Shown here in pieces: positions 8,667-17,500 of a stretch of 64,000 nt of DNA; positions within the stretch are counted from its first letter, which is position 1, and every line of letters begins with the position of its first letter. The stretch is taken from positions 879,001-943,000 of the forward strand of contig JAPPUL010000068.1 in the NCBI GenBank assembly GCA_026874595.1, given 5' to 3'. The translations under genes were made by a program, and so were the position numbers. A model generated the notes under the pieces. The model searched no databases. It was not told the origin of the DNA and worked only from the letters and a program-made list of their open reading frames with translations. Source of the DNA: Sipunculus nudus. Taxonomy: Eukaryota > Annelida > Sipuncula > Golfingiida > Sipunculidae.

Positions 8667-9218
8667 TTATATGAAATAGGCTACCTTTGATTTCATCGCT
8701 TGCTCATACATCGCCGCAACACCGCATATACTAGCAGGTACCGCCCACTCATCTTCATCAAAACCCATTACCTCAAGCGATGGTGCGCATACTAAAAACT
8801 TTACCTCTAATTCCTTTGCAAGCTCTATAAGCTCCTCTAATGACTGCATCTTCCCTACCATCATATGTCTAAACAACTTTCTGCCAATAGGTCCAAATGC
8901 CATCTGTGATGGATTTAATCCTTTACTGTTTGCAGGCAACATTAGATTTACCATCTTATGCAAGAACTTCTTCCCTGCTAGCTTTCTCTTCTTCTTAATG
9001 ACGCTGCAACCCCAAAACGTAAAGTACATTGTTACTTCCATCCCCATCGCAACCGCTCCTGTTGCCATCATAAATGCTGCCATCGCTTTGTCAAAATCTC
9101 CTGAAAACATTATGAATGTTGCTCTGTTTTCAGGTATATCTACTTTTATCTCCTCAAGTTGTGATGATACTTCCGCTCTTATCGTTTCCTTTAACTGCGG
9201 ATCTAGCATTGTACTCAT
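8667..9218 (-). CDS. DsrE/DsrF-like family protein
   Basis: A 183-residue protein of the DsrE/F/DrsH type: a beta-alpha-beta start ATFIMFSGDFDKAMAAFMMATGAVAMGMEVTMYFTFWG, a central region with KKLAGKKFLHKM and Pro/Gly-rich loop, and VKFLVCAPSLEVMGFDEDE with the conserved cysteine of this family (about 146). Homologues handle sulfur as persulfide carriers, or are annotated as peroxiredoxin-family proteins. The gene stands alone. A ribosome-binding site (GGGGGTAAAGGT) directly precedes the ATG. Involvement in sulfur relay is an inference from family membership. Confidence 0.8.
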   Translation of the reverse strand: MSTMLDPQLKETIRAEVSSQLEEIKVDIPENRATFIMFSGDFDKAMAAFMMATGAVAMGMEVTMYFTFWGCSVIKKKRKLAGKKFLHKMVNLMLPANSKGLNPSQMAFGPIGRKLFRHMMVGKMQSLEELIELAKELEVKFLVCAPSLEVMGFDEDEWAVPASICGVAAMYEQAMKSKVAYFI

Positions 9219-9438
9219 ACCTTTACCCCCATGTTTATTTTATTCCTGCCAGCTTCTAGCTTTCTTGGCTTTAACCAATTGTATAAATATACTATATTTC
9301 TTTAATCTTGTTTTCTTTAATTATATTTCTATACTTAAATATCTTATAATATAAGATTTCTATAAAAACATACCTTATCTTAGCTTTTTTATCGGCATTT
9401 TATTTATAAATTAAACATCGCACAAGCCCTTAAACACC

Positions 9439-10074
9439 TTACCCACTCTGATACTTACTCTTATCTCCTATGTCATAATAAAGTGGATGTCCTAATTTTC
9501 TAAAGCTAAACAATGTCGTTAGTATTGCTATCATTACCAATAATATATACTGTATATCAAGACTCACTCCTATTAAATGCAATATAACTAGAAAGAAGCT
9601 TATTACTCCATAATAATATCCTTCACGCAATTTAAAACAATATGCCTCCTTAGCTCCTATTGCGCTATATACTCCTAGTATCATCCCTATCCCTATACTA
9701 TATATCTTCCCTAACATACCACTCTCATTCCACAATGCCCCCTCCAGCATGTTGTCATTTAATATACTAAGGATTATCAAAAGTAATAGTCCTGCTATAT
9801 ACACATATTGGATTATACGTAGAATCTTTTTACTATATAAATGTAAAAAGATTGCTGAAATCCCTACTGATAACACAAATATCCAGAATATTACTACTCC
9901 AAATCCCTTCTGAAAAATCATTAGATCTGGATACTCTCCTACATAAAGACCATAATAGCCATATACTAATACGTAGATTATTACCATACTGCTTAATAGT
10001 ATCCCAAACCTATACATAAATACACTAAGCTTATCTTCCTTCGTTAATTCCGTTTTATTGTCAATGTCTCCCAA
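9439..10074 (-). CDS. Integral membrane protein, possibly DUF2301-like
   Basis: A 211-residue protein with about six to seven membrane segments (roughly 22-44, 56-76, 82-104, 120-140, 152-172, 175-192). GAKEAYCFKLREGYY is reminiscent of the KE-FCF motif in DUF2301 membrane proteins, but I make this match from memory and hold it loosely. The start is a TTG at 10074 preceded by GGGGG; an in-frame ATG at residue 20 (MYRFGI) would give a shorter protein beginning just before the first membrane segment. Function unknown. Confidence 0.65.
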   Translation of the reverse strand: MGDIDNKTELTKEDKLSVFMYRFGILLSSMVIIYVLVYGYYGLYVGEYPDLMIFQKGFGVVIFWIFVLSVGISAIFLHLYSKKILRIIQYVYIAGLLLLIILSILNDNMLEGALWNESGMLGKIYSIGIGMILGVYSAIGAKEAYCFKLREGYYYGVISFFLVILHLIGVSLDIQYILLVMIAILTTLFSFRKLGHPLYYDIGDKSKYQSG

Positions 10075-10325
10075 AACCCTTTTACCCCCTTAAAAAATTA
10101 TACCTTTATATAGCTCCTATTCCATATTAATATTAATAGCTCTTCTTTTATAATCCCGCTTATCTAATATCTTAGCTCATATATTCTTATATAACACCTT
10201 CTTACAAGATAACATCTTACTTGCTATTAGTTAATAGCATTTTTATTATCTATTTTATAATCTATTTAATAGATGCGCATTGGGCTATACAAAGATATTA
10301 TGCTATAGCGTTCTTATCTGATTTG

Positions 10326-10520
10326 TTAGATTGGTCTTTTTGGTGCAGACGGCCACCCACCCGCAAAATCAATTATTGTGCCTGTATGAACCGGTACTAC
10401 CTCTTTAATAAAATCTCTTCCTATCGGATTATCTATATACTTATCTTTAGGGTAATATGTCATAGCCGCTTTGTAATAGAGCTTTTACAGCTGGAGGCCC
10501 AACATATTAAAGTGCATTAG
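10326..10520 (-). pseudogene. Decayed 3' fragment of a gene
   Basis: On the minus strand, 10326-10463 reads as a 45-residue frame with protein-like content (for example NPIGRDFIKEVVPVHTGTII) ending in TAA. Just upstream, in a different frame, the same strand reads GPPAVKALLQSGYD, and the two join naturally across a frame change near 10460. The upstream part is interrupted further by a TAA. This looks like the C-terminal end of a once-intact gene, lost by deletion and frameshift. I do not recognise the parent family. It lies 70 bp from the 3' end of the GntR-type regulator and could have belonged to the same catabolic cluster. Confidence 0.6.
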
Positions 10521-10590
10521 TTAGCAAAGCAATCTTTTTTTATCAATAACTATCTCCTTAAATATCTCTTTTTACAAAAAAAATTACAAT

Positions 10591-11337
10591 TCAAAATAAA
10601 GATGAGTATACTCTTTTACTCTTGTCATATTGACTTTGTTGTTTAAATCTTTTATAAGATTTAAGGGCATAGTTAAAATGATTCCTAGACGCCTTTTTTG
10701 CTGCAATTGGGTCTAAGTCCATAATAGCCTCAACCATATTTTTATGTTGTTTAGCCACTATATCTATAAAACCTTCTTTTCGGTAGTACTCATCAAGATA
10801 TTCTGCAAGTGCACTCTCTGTCACTACAATTATACTACGTGTAAATTGAAATAATACTATATTATGTGATGCCTCTACTATAGATAGATGAAACTTTGAA
10901 TCTGCACGCAATTTGTCAATACTTCTATTATCTTGTTTTTGTACTTTAACAACATTGTGATACATTCTCCAAATTTTGTCTCTATCTTTATCTGTTGCTT
11001 TTAATGCGGCATCATAGTTTGCAACAATCTCAAGTTCTTTACGTACCCATAAGGCATCACAGTCGGCATCAGGATAGTTTTTAAGTAAATCAATCAAAGA
11101 ATTAGAAAAACCTCCATCAAGTGATTTTGTTACAAATGTTCCTCGCCCTTGGTATACTTCTATCAATCCTTTTGATACTAATTTTTGCATAGCTTCTCGT
11201 AAGGATGAGCGAGAAACTTTTATTTTTTGGGCTAATTGTCTTTCTGTTGGCAGCTTCTCTCCCGGTTCAAAAGTTCCATCTATAATCATTTGTTCTATTT
11301 GTTGTGCAATTTGATCTGATATTTTAATTTTATTCAT
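10591..11337 (-). CDS. GntR-family (FadR subfamily) transcriptional regulator
   Basis: A 248-residue regulator. The N-terminal winged helix (about 5-65) has ISDQIAQQIEQMIIDG, GEKLPTERQLAQKIKVSRSSLREAMQKL and GLIEVYQGRGTFV, which are diagnostic for GntR. The C-terminal all-helical FCD domain (about 90-230) contains the metal/ligand residues of the FadR group, for example LRADSKFHLSIVEASHN and the late QHKNMVEAI. It is divergent from the TRAP/CoA cluster, with a palindromic operator in the shared promoter region, so it most likely represses that cluster until an acid or CoA-derived ligand binds. I used the ATG at 11337; in-frame ATGs at 11346 and 11364 are alternatives without clear ribosome-binding sites. 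Confidence 0.9.
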   Translation of the reverse strand: MNKIKISDQIAQQIEQMIIDGTFEPGEKLPTERQLAQKIKVSRSSLREAMQKLVSKGLIEVYQGRGTFVTKSLDGGFSNSLIDLLKNYPDADCDALWVRKELEIVANYDAALKATDKDRDKIWRMYHNVVKVQKQDNRSIDKLRADSKFHLSIVEASHNIVLFQFTRSIIVVTESALAEYLDEYYRKEGFIDIVAKQHKNMVEAIMDLDPIAAKKASRNHFNYALKSYKRFKQQSQYDKSKRVYSSLF

Positions 11338-11370
11338 GATACCCATATTAAAAATTATACTCATATTAAG

Positions 11371-11386
11371 AATTGGTCATACCATT
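11371..11386. promoter_or_regulatory. FadR/GntR-type operator
   Basis: TTGGTCATACCAT contains the palindrome TGGT-CAT-ACCA, matching the GGTnnnACC core that FadR-subfamily regulators such as PdhR and LldR bind. It lies 34 bp before the regulator start used here and about 190 bp before dctP, so it can serve autoregulation. A lone half site (ACCAATT) occurs near 11525. Confidence 0.7.
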
Positions 11387-11413
11387 ATACTATTTTAACT
11401 TAAGTAAAAAATG

Positions 11414-11447
11414 TTTTTTATGCTTATATAATTTTTTATGCTTATAT
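11414..11447. repeat. Direct repeat in the dctP promoter region
   Basis: TTTTTTATGCTTATAT occurs at 11414-11429 and 11432-11447, two bases apart, between the operator and dctP. Confidence 0.7.
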
Positions 11448-11574
11448 GATAATGCTAGATTTGATATATTATAGCCTAATATATTAATAACTAAATATAT
11501 TAAAAATATAGAACATATCTTTATACCAATTCTTAGATTTGTTTTATATTAATTTATTTTTTTGGAGAATGATT

Positions 11575-12633
11575 ATGAAGAGAAAAATACTTAATGGGCT
11601 ACTTATATTAGGAGCTACATTACTTTTAAGCATGCCATCGTATTCAATTGACCGGGTACGTTGGAAAATGCCTGTTGCGTTTAAATCTAGTTTACCGGCG
11701 CTTGGGACACCTTCAAAATATGCTGTACAACAATTAAATAAGATAAGTGGTGGTAAGGTTAGGATTAGGATTTATGAACCCAAAAAACTACTTCCTCCAT
11801 TTGAGATACTGGGTGCGGTAAGTAATAATAAAGTAAGTGCAGGCTATACATGGATAGGTTATGATGCAGGGACAGTTCCAGCACTACCTTTATTTGCAGC
11901 AGTTCCGTTTGGACTTAAGCCTTGGGCATTTACAGCGTGGTATTATGAAGGGGGAGGACATGATATGTTACAAAGAGTATATGCAAATAAAGGTTATAAA
12001 GTTTATGCTGAACTTTGTGGTATTATAGGGCCTGAGACTGCGGGTTGGTATAAAAAGCCAATAAAGAGCCTTCGGGACTATAAAGGTTTAAAGATACGTT
12101 TTGCAGGACTTGGCGGTAAAGTCATAGAAAAATTAGGAGCCTCCGTAAGCGTATTGCCTGGTGGAGAAATCTTTCAAGCTTTAGAAAAAGGGACAATAGA
12201 TGCAACAGAGTTTTCCTTGCCAATAATAGATCAATTACTAGGTTTTAATAAAGTGGTTAAATATAACTTATTTCCCGGATGGCATCAACCGTTTACGGCA
12301 TCCTATATGCTTATAAATAAAGGCAAATATAATAGACTTGGTGATGATACTAAAGCTTTAATTCGTAATGTTTGTATGGCAGCGACATTAAAAGGACTAA
12401 ACGAGAGTGAATATCAGCAAGGAGCGGTTATGGCAGGTTTTAAAAAGAAAGGGATAATTGCAAGGAAATTACCTAAGAATATTTTGCGCAAATTAAAAGA
12501 CATAACAGAAGAAGTGATAGCAGAAGAGACAAGAAAGGACTCTGATTTTAAAAGAGTTTATGAGAGTCAGAAAAAATTCTTTAAAACCTATAGTCTTTGG
12601 GAAGATTTTGCCTATTTGCCACCTGATTTATAA
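11575..12633 (+). CDS. dctP: TRAP transporter substrate-binding protein DctP
   Basis: A 352-residue periplasmic binding protein. A signal peptide spans about residues 1-25 (LLILGATLLLSMPSYS). The body is a TRAP SBP_7 domain with recognisable features: SAGYTWIGYDAG, the LKIRFAGLGGKVIEKLGASVSVLPGGEIFQALEKGTIDATEF block that carries the carboxylate-binding Arg, and GWHQPFTASYMLINK. It resembles the mannitol/chloroaromatic-type DctP group. It captures an organic acid for the DctQM permease encoded downstream. The start at 11575 is supported by TTGGAG at 11563-11567; the upstream TTG/ATG alternatives would spoil the signal peptide. Confidence 0.9.
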   Translation: MKRKILNGLLILGATLLLSMPSYSIDRVRWKMPVAFKSSLPALGTPSKYAVQQLNKISGGKVRIRIYEPKKLLPPFEILGAVSNNKVSAGYTWIGYDAGTVPALPLFAAVPFGLKPWAFTAWYYEGGGHDMLQRVYANKGYKVYAELCGIIGPETAGWYKKPIKSLRDYKGLKIRFAGLGGKVIEKLGASVSVLPGGEIFQALEKGTIDATEFSLPIIDQLLGFNKVVKYNLFPGWHQPFTASYMLINKGKYNRLGDDTKALIRNVCMAATLKGLNESEYQQGAVMAGFKKKGIIARKLPKNILRKLKDITEEVIAEETRKDSDFKRVYESQKKFFKTYSLWEDFAYLPPDL

Positions 12634-12654
12634 TCGCTCTGATTTATAATCGCT
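12623..12654. repeat. 16-bp tandem duplication at the dctP stop
   Basis: CTGATTTATAATCGCT occurs twice in direct succession. The dctP stop codon (12631-12633) is in the first copy, so the duplication lengthens only the untranslated spacer. Confidence 0.9.
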
Positions 12655-12659
12655 TTATA

Positions 12660-12693
12660 GCTGTATGAGATTTGCTTATAGATCTCGTACAGC
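12660..12693 (+). terminator. Hairpin between dctP and dctQ
   Basis: GCTGTA pairs with TACAGC and GAGAT with ATCTC, separated by one mismatch on each side and a 10-base loop. No direct T run follows, but T-rich sequence starts about 25 bp later. Such hairpins between the P and QM genes are usual in TRAP operons, and give more binding protein than permease by partial termination or mRNA protection. Confidence 0.65.
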
Positions 12694-12771
12694 AATAAAT
12701 TCTATTATTCTTTTTTAGATAAGAAGTTTTTTTTATTGGGGACTATTTAAAAAGGAATGAGATTGGATGAA

Positions 12772-12808
12772 ATATTTAGATATTTAGATATTTAGATATT
12801 TAGATATT
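12772..12808. repeat. 8-bp tandem repeat upstream of dctQ
   Basis: ATATTTAG is repeated about four to five times, ending 43 bp before dctQ. Confidence 0.85.
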
Positions 12809-12850
12809 GAATAGAAAAGTTATTAAATTAATAAATTCTGGGTTTAAGAA

Positions 12851-13435
12851 ATGAGCAAAGAGCATGATATAAATATAAATGAACTTCCTGCAAAACATCT
12901 TGTAGTAAAAGACAATAAAACTTCCTCACATATAGATTCTGTTATTGATAAGATAGGCAAAGCAGCCTCATGGTTATGGTTATTGACGGCTTTAGTTATC
13001 ATATGCAGTGTCATTTTGCGCTATGTATTTGAAAGTGGTTTGGTTATGCTTGAAGAGCTGTCATGGTATTTGTATGGGATATGTTGGTTGATTGGTCTTA
13101 GTTTTGCGTTTGTTGATGATAGCCATGTACGCGTTGGTATCTTATATGAAAACTTTTCGAATAAGAAAAAGCTATGGCTTGAAATTATAGGCAGTGTAAT
13201 TTTATTGTTGCCGTTTTTATCAATAGTTTTACTAGATTCAATACCATATTTTCTAGATTCCTATGTATCTAGCGAGCGCTCAGTATCTCCTGGAGGCTTG
13301 CCTTACAGATGGACAGTTAAATTGTTTATCCCTATCTCTTTCTTTTTATTATTCCTAGCCGCCTTGTCTAGGCTTTATAGATGCATTTACACTCTAAACG
13401 AAAAGTCAAAAGGGAGTCATCAGCATGGGTCTTGA
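12851..13435 (+). CDS. dctQ: TRAP transporter small permease DctQ
   Basis: A 194-residue membrane protein with the four segments expected for DctQ (about 38-58, 76-96, 115-137, 155-178). MLEELSWYLYGICWLIGLSFAFVDDSHVRVGILYENF is the family core. The roughly 30-residue hydrophilic N-terminus is slightly long for the family. It pairs with DctM in the inner membrane to form the sodium-driven transporter. It overlaps dctM by 11 bp, indicating translational coupling. Confidence 0.9.
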   Translation: MSKEHDININELPAKHLVVKDNKTSSHIDSVIDKIGKAASWLWLLTALVIICSVILRYVFESGLVMLEELSWYLYGICWLIGLSFAFVDDSHVRVGILYENFSNKKKLWLEIIGSVILLLPFLSIVLLDSIPYFLDSYVSSERSVSPGGLPYRWTVKLFIPISFFLLFLAALSRLYRCIYTLNEKSKGSHQHGS

Positions 13436-14783
13436 AGAAATCATGGTCATAGCCATGTTCTTAACTTTTATAATACTACTCTTAAGTGGCTATCCCGTAG
13501 CCTGGGTGCTGGCAGGCACAGCAGTTATTTTTGCAACTATAGGTCATATTCTGGTTGAGGGGTTTGGCAGTGAACTATGGTTTGCGTGGAATAGTAGTAT
13601 AGAACTTGTTCCAGAACGCTTATGGGGCATTATAAACAAAGAAACATTAATAGCACTGCCAATGTTTATTCTTATGGGAATAATTCTTAACAACTCAGGT
13701 ATTGTTGAAAAGCTAATGGATAATGCAGTTAAATTGTTTGGGAATATAAGAGGGGGCTATGCTGTTACAGTTATATTCATAGGAGTTTTACTAGCAGCAT
13801 CAACAGGGATTGTTGGGGCTTCTGTTGTGTTATTAGGAATGCTAGCCTTACCAATAATGTTAAAGAATGGTTATAGCAAAACTTTATCCGTAGGAACTAC
13901 TTGTTCAGCCGCAACATTAGGTATACTAATACCACCGTCTATTATGTTGGTATTAATGGCCGATCAAATATCAAATCCGAATGCATCTGTTGGGGATTTA
14001 TTTATGGGAGCCTTCTTTCCCGGATTCTTATTGGCTGCTTTGTATACTGCTTATGTAATAATTTATGCATGGTTAAAACCAGAAGCGGCACCGGCTGTTG
14101 AGAGTGGCAAAATCTCACTAAAACTCATGTACAACATACTACTTGCTATAATACCTGCAGCTTTTCTTATTTTCATGGTACTCGGGTCTATCTTTTTTGG
14201 TATTGCAACTCCAACAGAGGCCTCAGGAGTTGGTGTTGCGGGGGCTTTATTACTTGCTTTAATAAATAAAAAGCTTAATCTAAAAACTATTAAAGAATCA
14301 TTATATCAAACTTCAAAGACAACAGCCTTTATTTTTGCAATATTTATTGGTGCAACTGCATTCTCTGTAGTTTTACGTGGTCTTGGAGGCGATGAGGTTA
14401 TTGAGCAAGCAATATTAGGTCTTGAGCTTTCACCAATAAATATTTTAGTATTTATATTGTTTACTACTTTTATACTTGGCTTTTTCTTAGATTGGGTAGA
14501 GCTAACTTTAATCATTCTGCCATTGGTCTCTCCTATCGTAGAAAGTTTAGGATTTAATCTTACATGGTTTGCAATATTATTTGCTATGTGCTTACAAACA
14601 TCTTTCATAACGCCGCCCGTTGGCTTCTCATTATTTTATATTAAAGGAGTCTGCCCTGATCAGGTAACAATTACAGATATTTATAAAGGAGTTATACCAT
14701 TTATAATCCTACAAGTTATAGCGATACTAATTGTTTTATATTACCCAACGATAGTAACTTGGCTGCCATCTGTTACTTATTAA
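13425..14783 (+). CDS. dctM: TRAP transporter large permease DctM
   Basis: A 452-residue protein with about 12 membrane segments. Family features: IALPMFILMGIILNNSGI near residue 77, GASVVLLGMLALPIMLKNGYSK, CSAATLGILIPPSIMLVLMA, TPTEASGVGVAGALLLA and the final SFITPPVGFSLFYIKGV. Length is usual for the mannitol/chloroaromatic-type DctM. It is the transport subunit that moves the acid with Na+. The ATG lies within the 3' end of dctQ, with GGGAG 10 bp upstream. Confidence 0.92.
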   Translation: MGLEEIMVIAMFLTFIILLLSGYPVAWVLAGTAVIFATIGHILVEGFGSELWFAWNSSIELVPERLWGIINKETLIALPMFILMGIILNNSGIVEKLMDNAVKLFGNIRGGYAVTVIFIGVLLAASTGIVGASVVLLGMLALPIMLKNGYSKTLSVGTTCSAATLGILIPPSIMLVLMADQISNPNASVGDLFMGAFFPGFLLAALYTAYVIIYAWLKPEAAPAVESGKISLKLMYNILLAIIPAAFLIFMVLGSIFFGIATPTEASGVGVAGALLLALINKKLNLKTIKESLYQTSKTTAFIFAIFIGATAFSVVLRGLGGDEVIEQAILGLELSPINILVFILFTTFILGFFLDWVELTLIILPLVSPIVESLGFNLTWFAILFAMCLQTSFITPPVGFSLFYIKGVCPDQVTITDIYKGVIPFIILQVIAILIVLYYPTIVTWLPSVTY

Positions 14784-14809
14784 TTTTTTTTTTTGTTAAG
14801 GAGATTATT

Positions 14810-15964
14810 ATGAAAGCTCATATAATAGGATTTGGACATACTAAATTTGCAAGTCACAAAGATAAAGATTTAGAAGATTTAATTAAAGCTGTTGTAGAAG
14901 ATGCATTAGAGGATGCGAGTGTAGATGCAAAAGATATTGATGAAATATTCCTTGGACATTTTAATGAAGGATTTGTAAATCAAGGTTTTACTTCTTCCCT
15001 TGTCATGCAAAATCAACCAGATTTTCGTTTCAAGCCCATACACCGTTTAGAAAATGCCTGTTCTTCTGGCAGCGCTGCTGTGCAATCTGCAGCTAGAGCG
15101 GTATGTAGTGGAGAAGTTAAAAGAGCTTTAGTTGTTGGGGCAGAAAAAATGACTAGTTCGACTAACCCTGGAGGGATCTTGGCAAGAGCATCCTATGTGA
15201 AAGAGGAAGGAAAACTTGGAAGCTTTGCCGATGTATTTGCTTATATTGCAGATATTTACTTTAAAGAATATGGCGATAAATCTGAAGCTTTAGCACTCAT
15301 TGCAGAGAAAAATCACCAGAATGGTTTAAAAAATCCATATGCTCAGTTACAAAAAGACTTTGATTATAAGTTTTGTAGTAATATATCAGACAAGAATCCG
15401 ATAGTATCAGGGAAACTAAAAAGAACTGACTGTGCTCCAATATCAGATGGAGCTGCTGCTCTTGTGTTGACCAATGAAAATTTGTCAAAAGGATTGGCTC
15501 GGAAGGTCGAACTTACCGCAACTGCTCATGTTAATGATTATTTACCTATGAGCTTGCGTGATATGAGTAAGCTAGAAGGATGTGTTATGGCATGGAAAAA
15601 AATATTTAATCTTAGCGGCTTATCACTTGCTGATCTTGATTTAGTTGAGACTCATGATTGTTTTACTGTTGCTGAGCTTATGGAATATGAAGCTATGGGA
15701 TTAACTCCTTTTGGTTCTGGTGAAATTGCCATAAAAGAAGGCTGGACTTATAAAGATGGCAAATTACCCGTTAATCCATCTGGCGGACTAAAAGCAAAAG
15801 GCCATCCTGTCGGGGCAACAGGAGTTTCTATGCATGTAATGGTTGCAAAACAATTGTTAGAGGAAGCAGGCTCTATGCAAGTCAATAATGCAAGAATAGG
15901 AGGTGTGTATAATATGGGGGGGTCTGGCGTTACTAGTTATACATCTATATTAACAAGAGTTTAA
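14810..15964 (+). CDS. Thiolase-family protein (SCP-x type acetyl-CoA acetyltransferase)
   Basis: A 384-residue thiolase fold. The nucleophilic cysteine lies in RLENACSSGSAAVQSA (about residue 86), the second active-site region is VNPSGGLKAKGHPVGATG with the catalytic His, and the last is NARIGGVYNMGGSGVTSY, where the usual Cys of CxG is replaced by a Met/Gly-rich stretch, as in the lipid-transfer/SCP2 thiolase subgroup. This group cleaves or acetylates branched or steroid-like acyl-CoAs. The start at ATG 14810 has AAGGAG spaced correctly. It follows dctM by 26 bp, so it belongs to the same operon and probably handles the CoA ester made by the next gene. Confidence 0.85.
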   Translation: MKAHIIGFGHTKFASHKDKDLEDLIKAVVEDALEDASVDAKDIDEIFLGHFNEGFVNQGFTSSLVMQNQPDFRFKPIHRLENACSSGSAAVQSAARAVCSGEVKRALVVGAEKMTSSTNPGGILARASYVKEEGKLGSFADVFAYIADIYFKEYGDKSEALALIAEKNHQNGLKNPYAQLQKDFDYKFCSNISDKNPIVSGKLKRTDCAPISDGAAALVLTNENLSKGLARKVELTATAHVNDYLPMSLRDMSKLEGCVMAWKKIFNLSGLSLADLDLVETHDCFTVAELMEYEAMGLTPFGSGEIAIKEGWTYKDGKLPVNPSGGLKAKGHPVGATGVSMHVMVAKQLLEEAGSMQVNNARIGGVYNMGGSGVTSYTSILTRV

Positions 15965-15982
15965 CATAAATTTGGAATATTT

Positions 15983-17500
15983 ATGACCTTAGATTCATTA
16001 ATAAATCATCACGCACAATACAAAACAAAACATACTGCCTTAATATTGGCTGATAAGAAATACACATGGCAAGACTTTGCAAAACTGGTAAATCAATTAT
16101 CAAATGCTATGCTTTCATTTGGCATTAAAAAAGGTGATAAAGTTGCTATAATACTACCTAATTGTTTAGAATTAATAACGCTTTATTGGGCAAGTGTCTC
16201 TATTGGAGCTGTAATTGTACCTCTAAGTCATTTATTGCAAAAACGAGGTATAATCTCTTTATTACAAAACTCTGATGCTAAAATAGTTTTCCTAAAAAAA
16301 GATTCTTTTAACAATATTAATAATCACTTAAATGAATTACCTCTTATTGAGAAATATGTACTAATAGACAGCAATAAAGACAGCAGTAAAGATAATTATA
16401 AAGATTTCATATTAGATGCAAAAGACACTCCCCCAGCTACAGAAGGAGTCAAGGCAGAGGACTTATTCAATATAATATTCAGCAGCGGGACAACAGGAGT
16501 GCCTAAAGGGATAGAACATACTCACGAAGTACGAAGTAATTATTGTCTTTGTTTTGGTCTTGCGCTTCGGATGAGCCCAGAAAGCGTTGTCTTGCATAGC
16601 GGCTCTATAGTATTTAATGGTGCTTTTGTAGACTTGATGCCATCATTTTATCTTGGGGCTACATATATATTACATGAGAGTTTTGAAGCGGAAGAAGTTA
16701 TAGCATCGATTGTCAAATATAAAGCAACGCATACTATAATGGTCCCCTCACAAATTGTAGCACTATTACAAAGTCCTAATGCCACAAGAGAAAACCTAAG
16801 CTCTCTTGAAATGATTTTGTCTATTGGGGCGCCACTAATGCAAAAAGATAAAAATAAATTAATAAACTTGCTTCCTAATAGATTTTATGAATTATATGGT
16901 TTGACGGAAGGGTTTATTTCGATATTAGATAGAAAAGATGCGCCCAAAAAGCCAAAATCAGTTGGGACGCCGCCTGTTGGGTTTAAAACAAAGATAGTTG
17001 ATAATAATGGGGAAGAGCTACCTTGTGGACAGACAGGAGAGATTATAGGTCGTGGTCCTGTAACTATGAATGGATATTACAAGAACAAAGAACTAACTGA
17101 GAAAACGATTAAAGATGGCTGGATTTATACAGGAGATTTAGGCTATCTTGATAAAGATGGCTATTTATTTCTATCAGGTCGTAAAAAAGACATGATTCTC
17201 TCTGGAGGGGTAAACGTATATCCTGCTGATATTGAAGAAGTTATTAGTTTTCATAAAGATGTTTTAGAATCTTCTGTGATAGGAATAGCGTCAGAAAAAT
17301 GGGGAGAGGTACCTATAGCCTTTGTGGTATTAAAGCCACTCATAAGAATAGATAAAAAAGAACTTCTGGATTGGGTTAATGAAAATGTTGCCAGCAAATA
17401 CCAAAGGTTACAAGATATTTTTTTTATAGAAAACATGCCCCGCAATATAGCTGGGAAAATACTAAAACACGAACTACAAAAGATGTATAATGGAAATTAA
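15983..17500 (+). CDS. AMP-forming acyl-CoA synthetase/ligase
   Basis: A 505-residue ANL-superfamily enzyme. Motifs in order: P-loop IIFSSGTTGVPKG (about 166-178), YELYGLTEG (about 299-307), the hinge YTGDLGYLDKDGYLFLSGRKKDMILSGG (about 382-409) and the catalytic Lys in GKILKHEL (about 492-499). It joins a carboxylic acid to CoA using ATP. Position behind a TRAP transporter suggests it activates the imported acid. The residues that would fix the chain length or aromatic preference cannot be read by eye. The next gene overlaps it by 11 bp. Confidence 0.9.
   Translation: MTLDSLINHHAQYKTKHTALILADKKYTWQDFAKLVNQLSNAMLSFGIKKGDKVAIILPNCLELITLYWASVSIGAVIVPLSHLLQKRGIISLLQNSDAKIVFLKKDSFNNINNHLNELPLIEKYVLIDSNKDSSKDNYKDFILDAKDTPPATEGVKAEDLFNIIFSSGTTGVPKGIEHTHEVRSNYCLCFGLALRMSPESVVLHSGSIVFNGAFVDLMPSFYLGATYILHESFEAEEVIASIVKYKATHTIMVPSQIVALLQSPNATRENLSSLEMILSIGAPLMQKDKNKLINLLPNRFYELYGLTEGFISILDRKDAPKKPKSVGTPPVGFKTKIVDNNGEELPCGQTGEIIGRGPVTMNGYYKNKELTEKTIKDGWIYTGDLGYLDKDGYLFLSGRKKDMILSGGVNVYPADIEEVISFHKDVLESSVIGIASEKWGEVPIAFVVLKPLIRIDKKELLDWVNENVASKYQRLQDIFFIENMPRNIAGKILKHELQKMYNGN

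Noticed and set aside
10221-10520. 99-codon plus-strand frame beside the GntR gene
   Set aside because: The protein-like signal is on the opposite strand, where a decayed gene fragment reads well; the plus frame is erratic.
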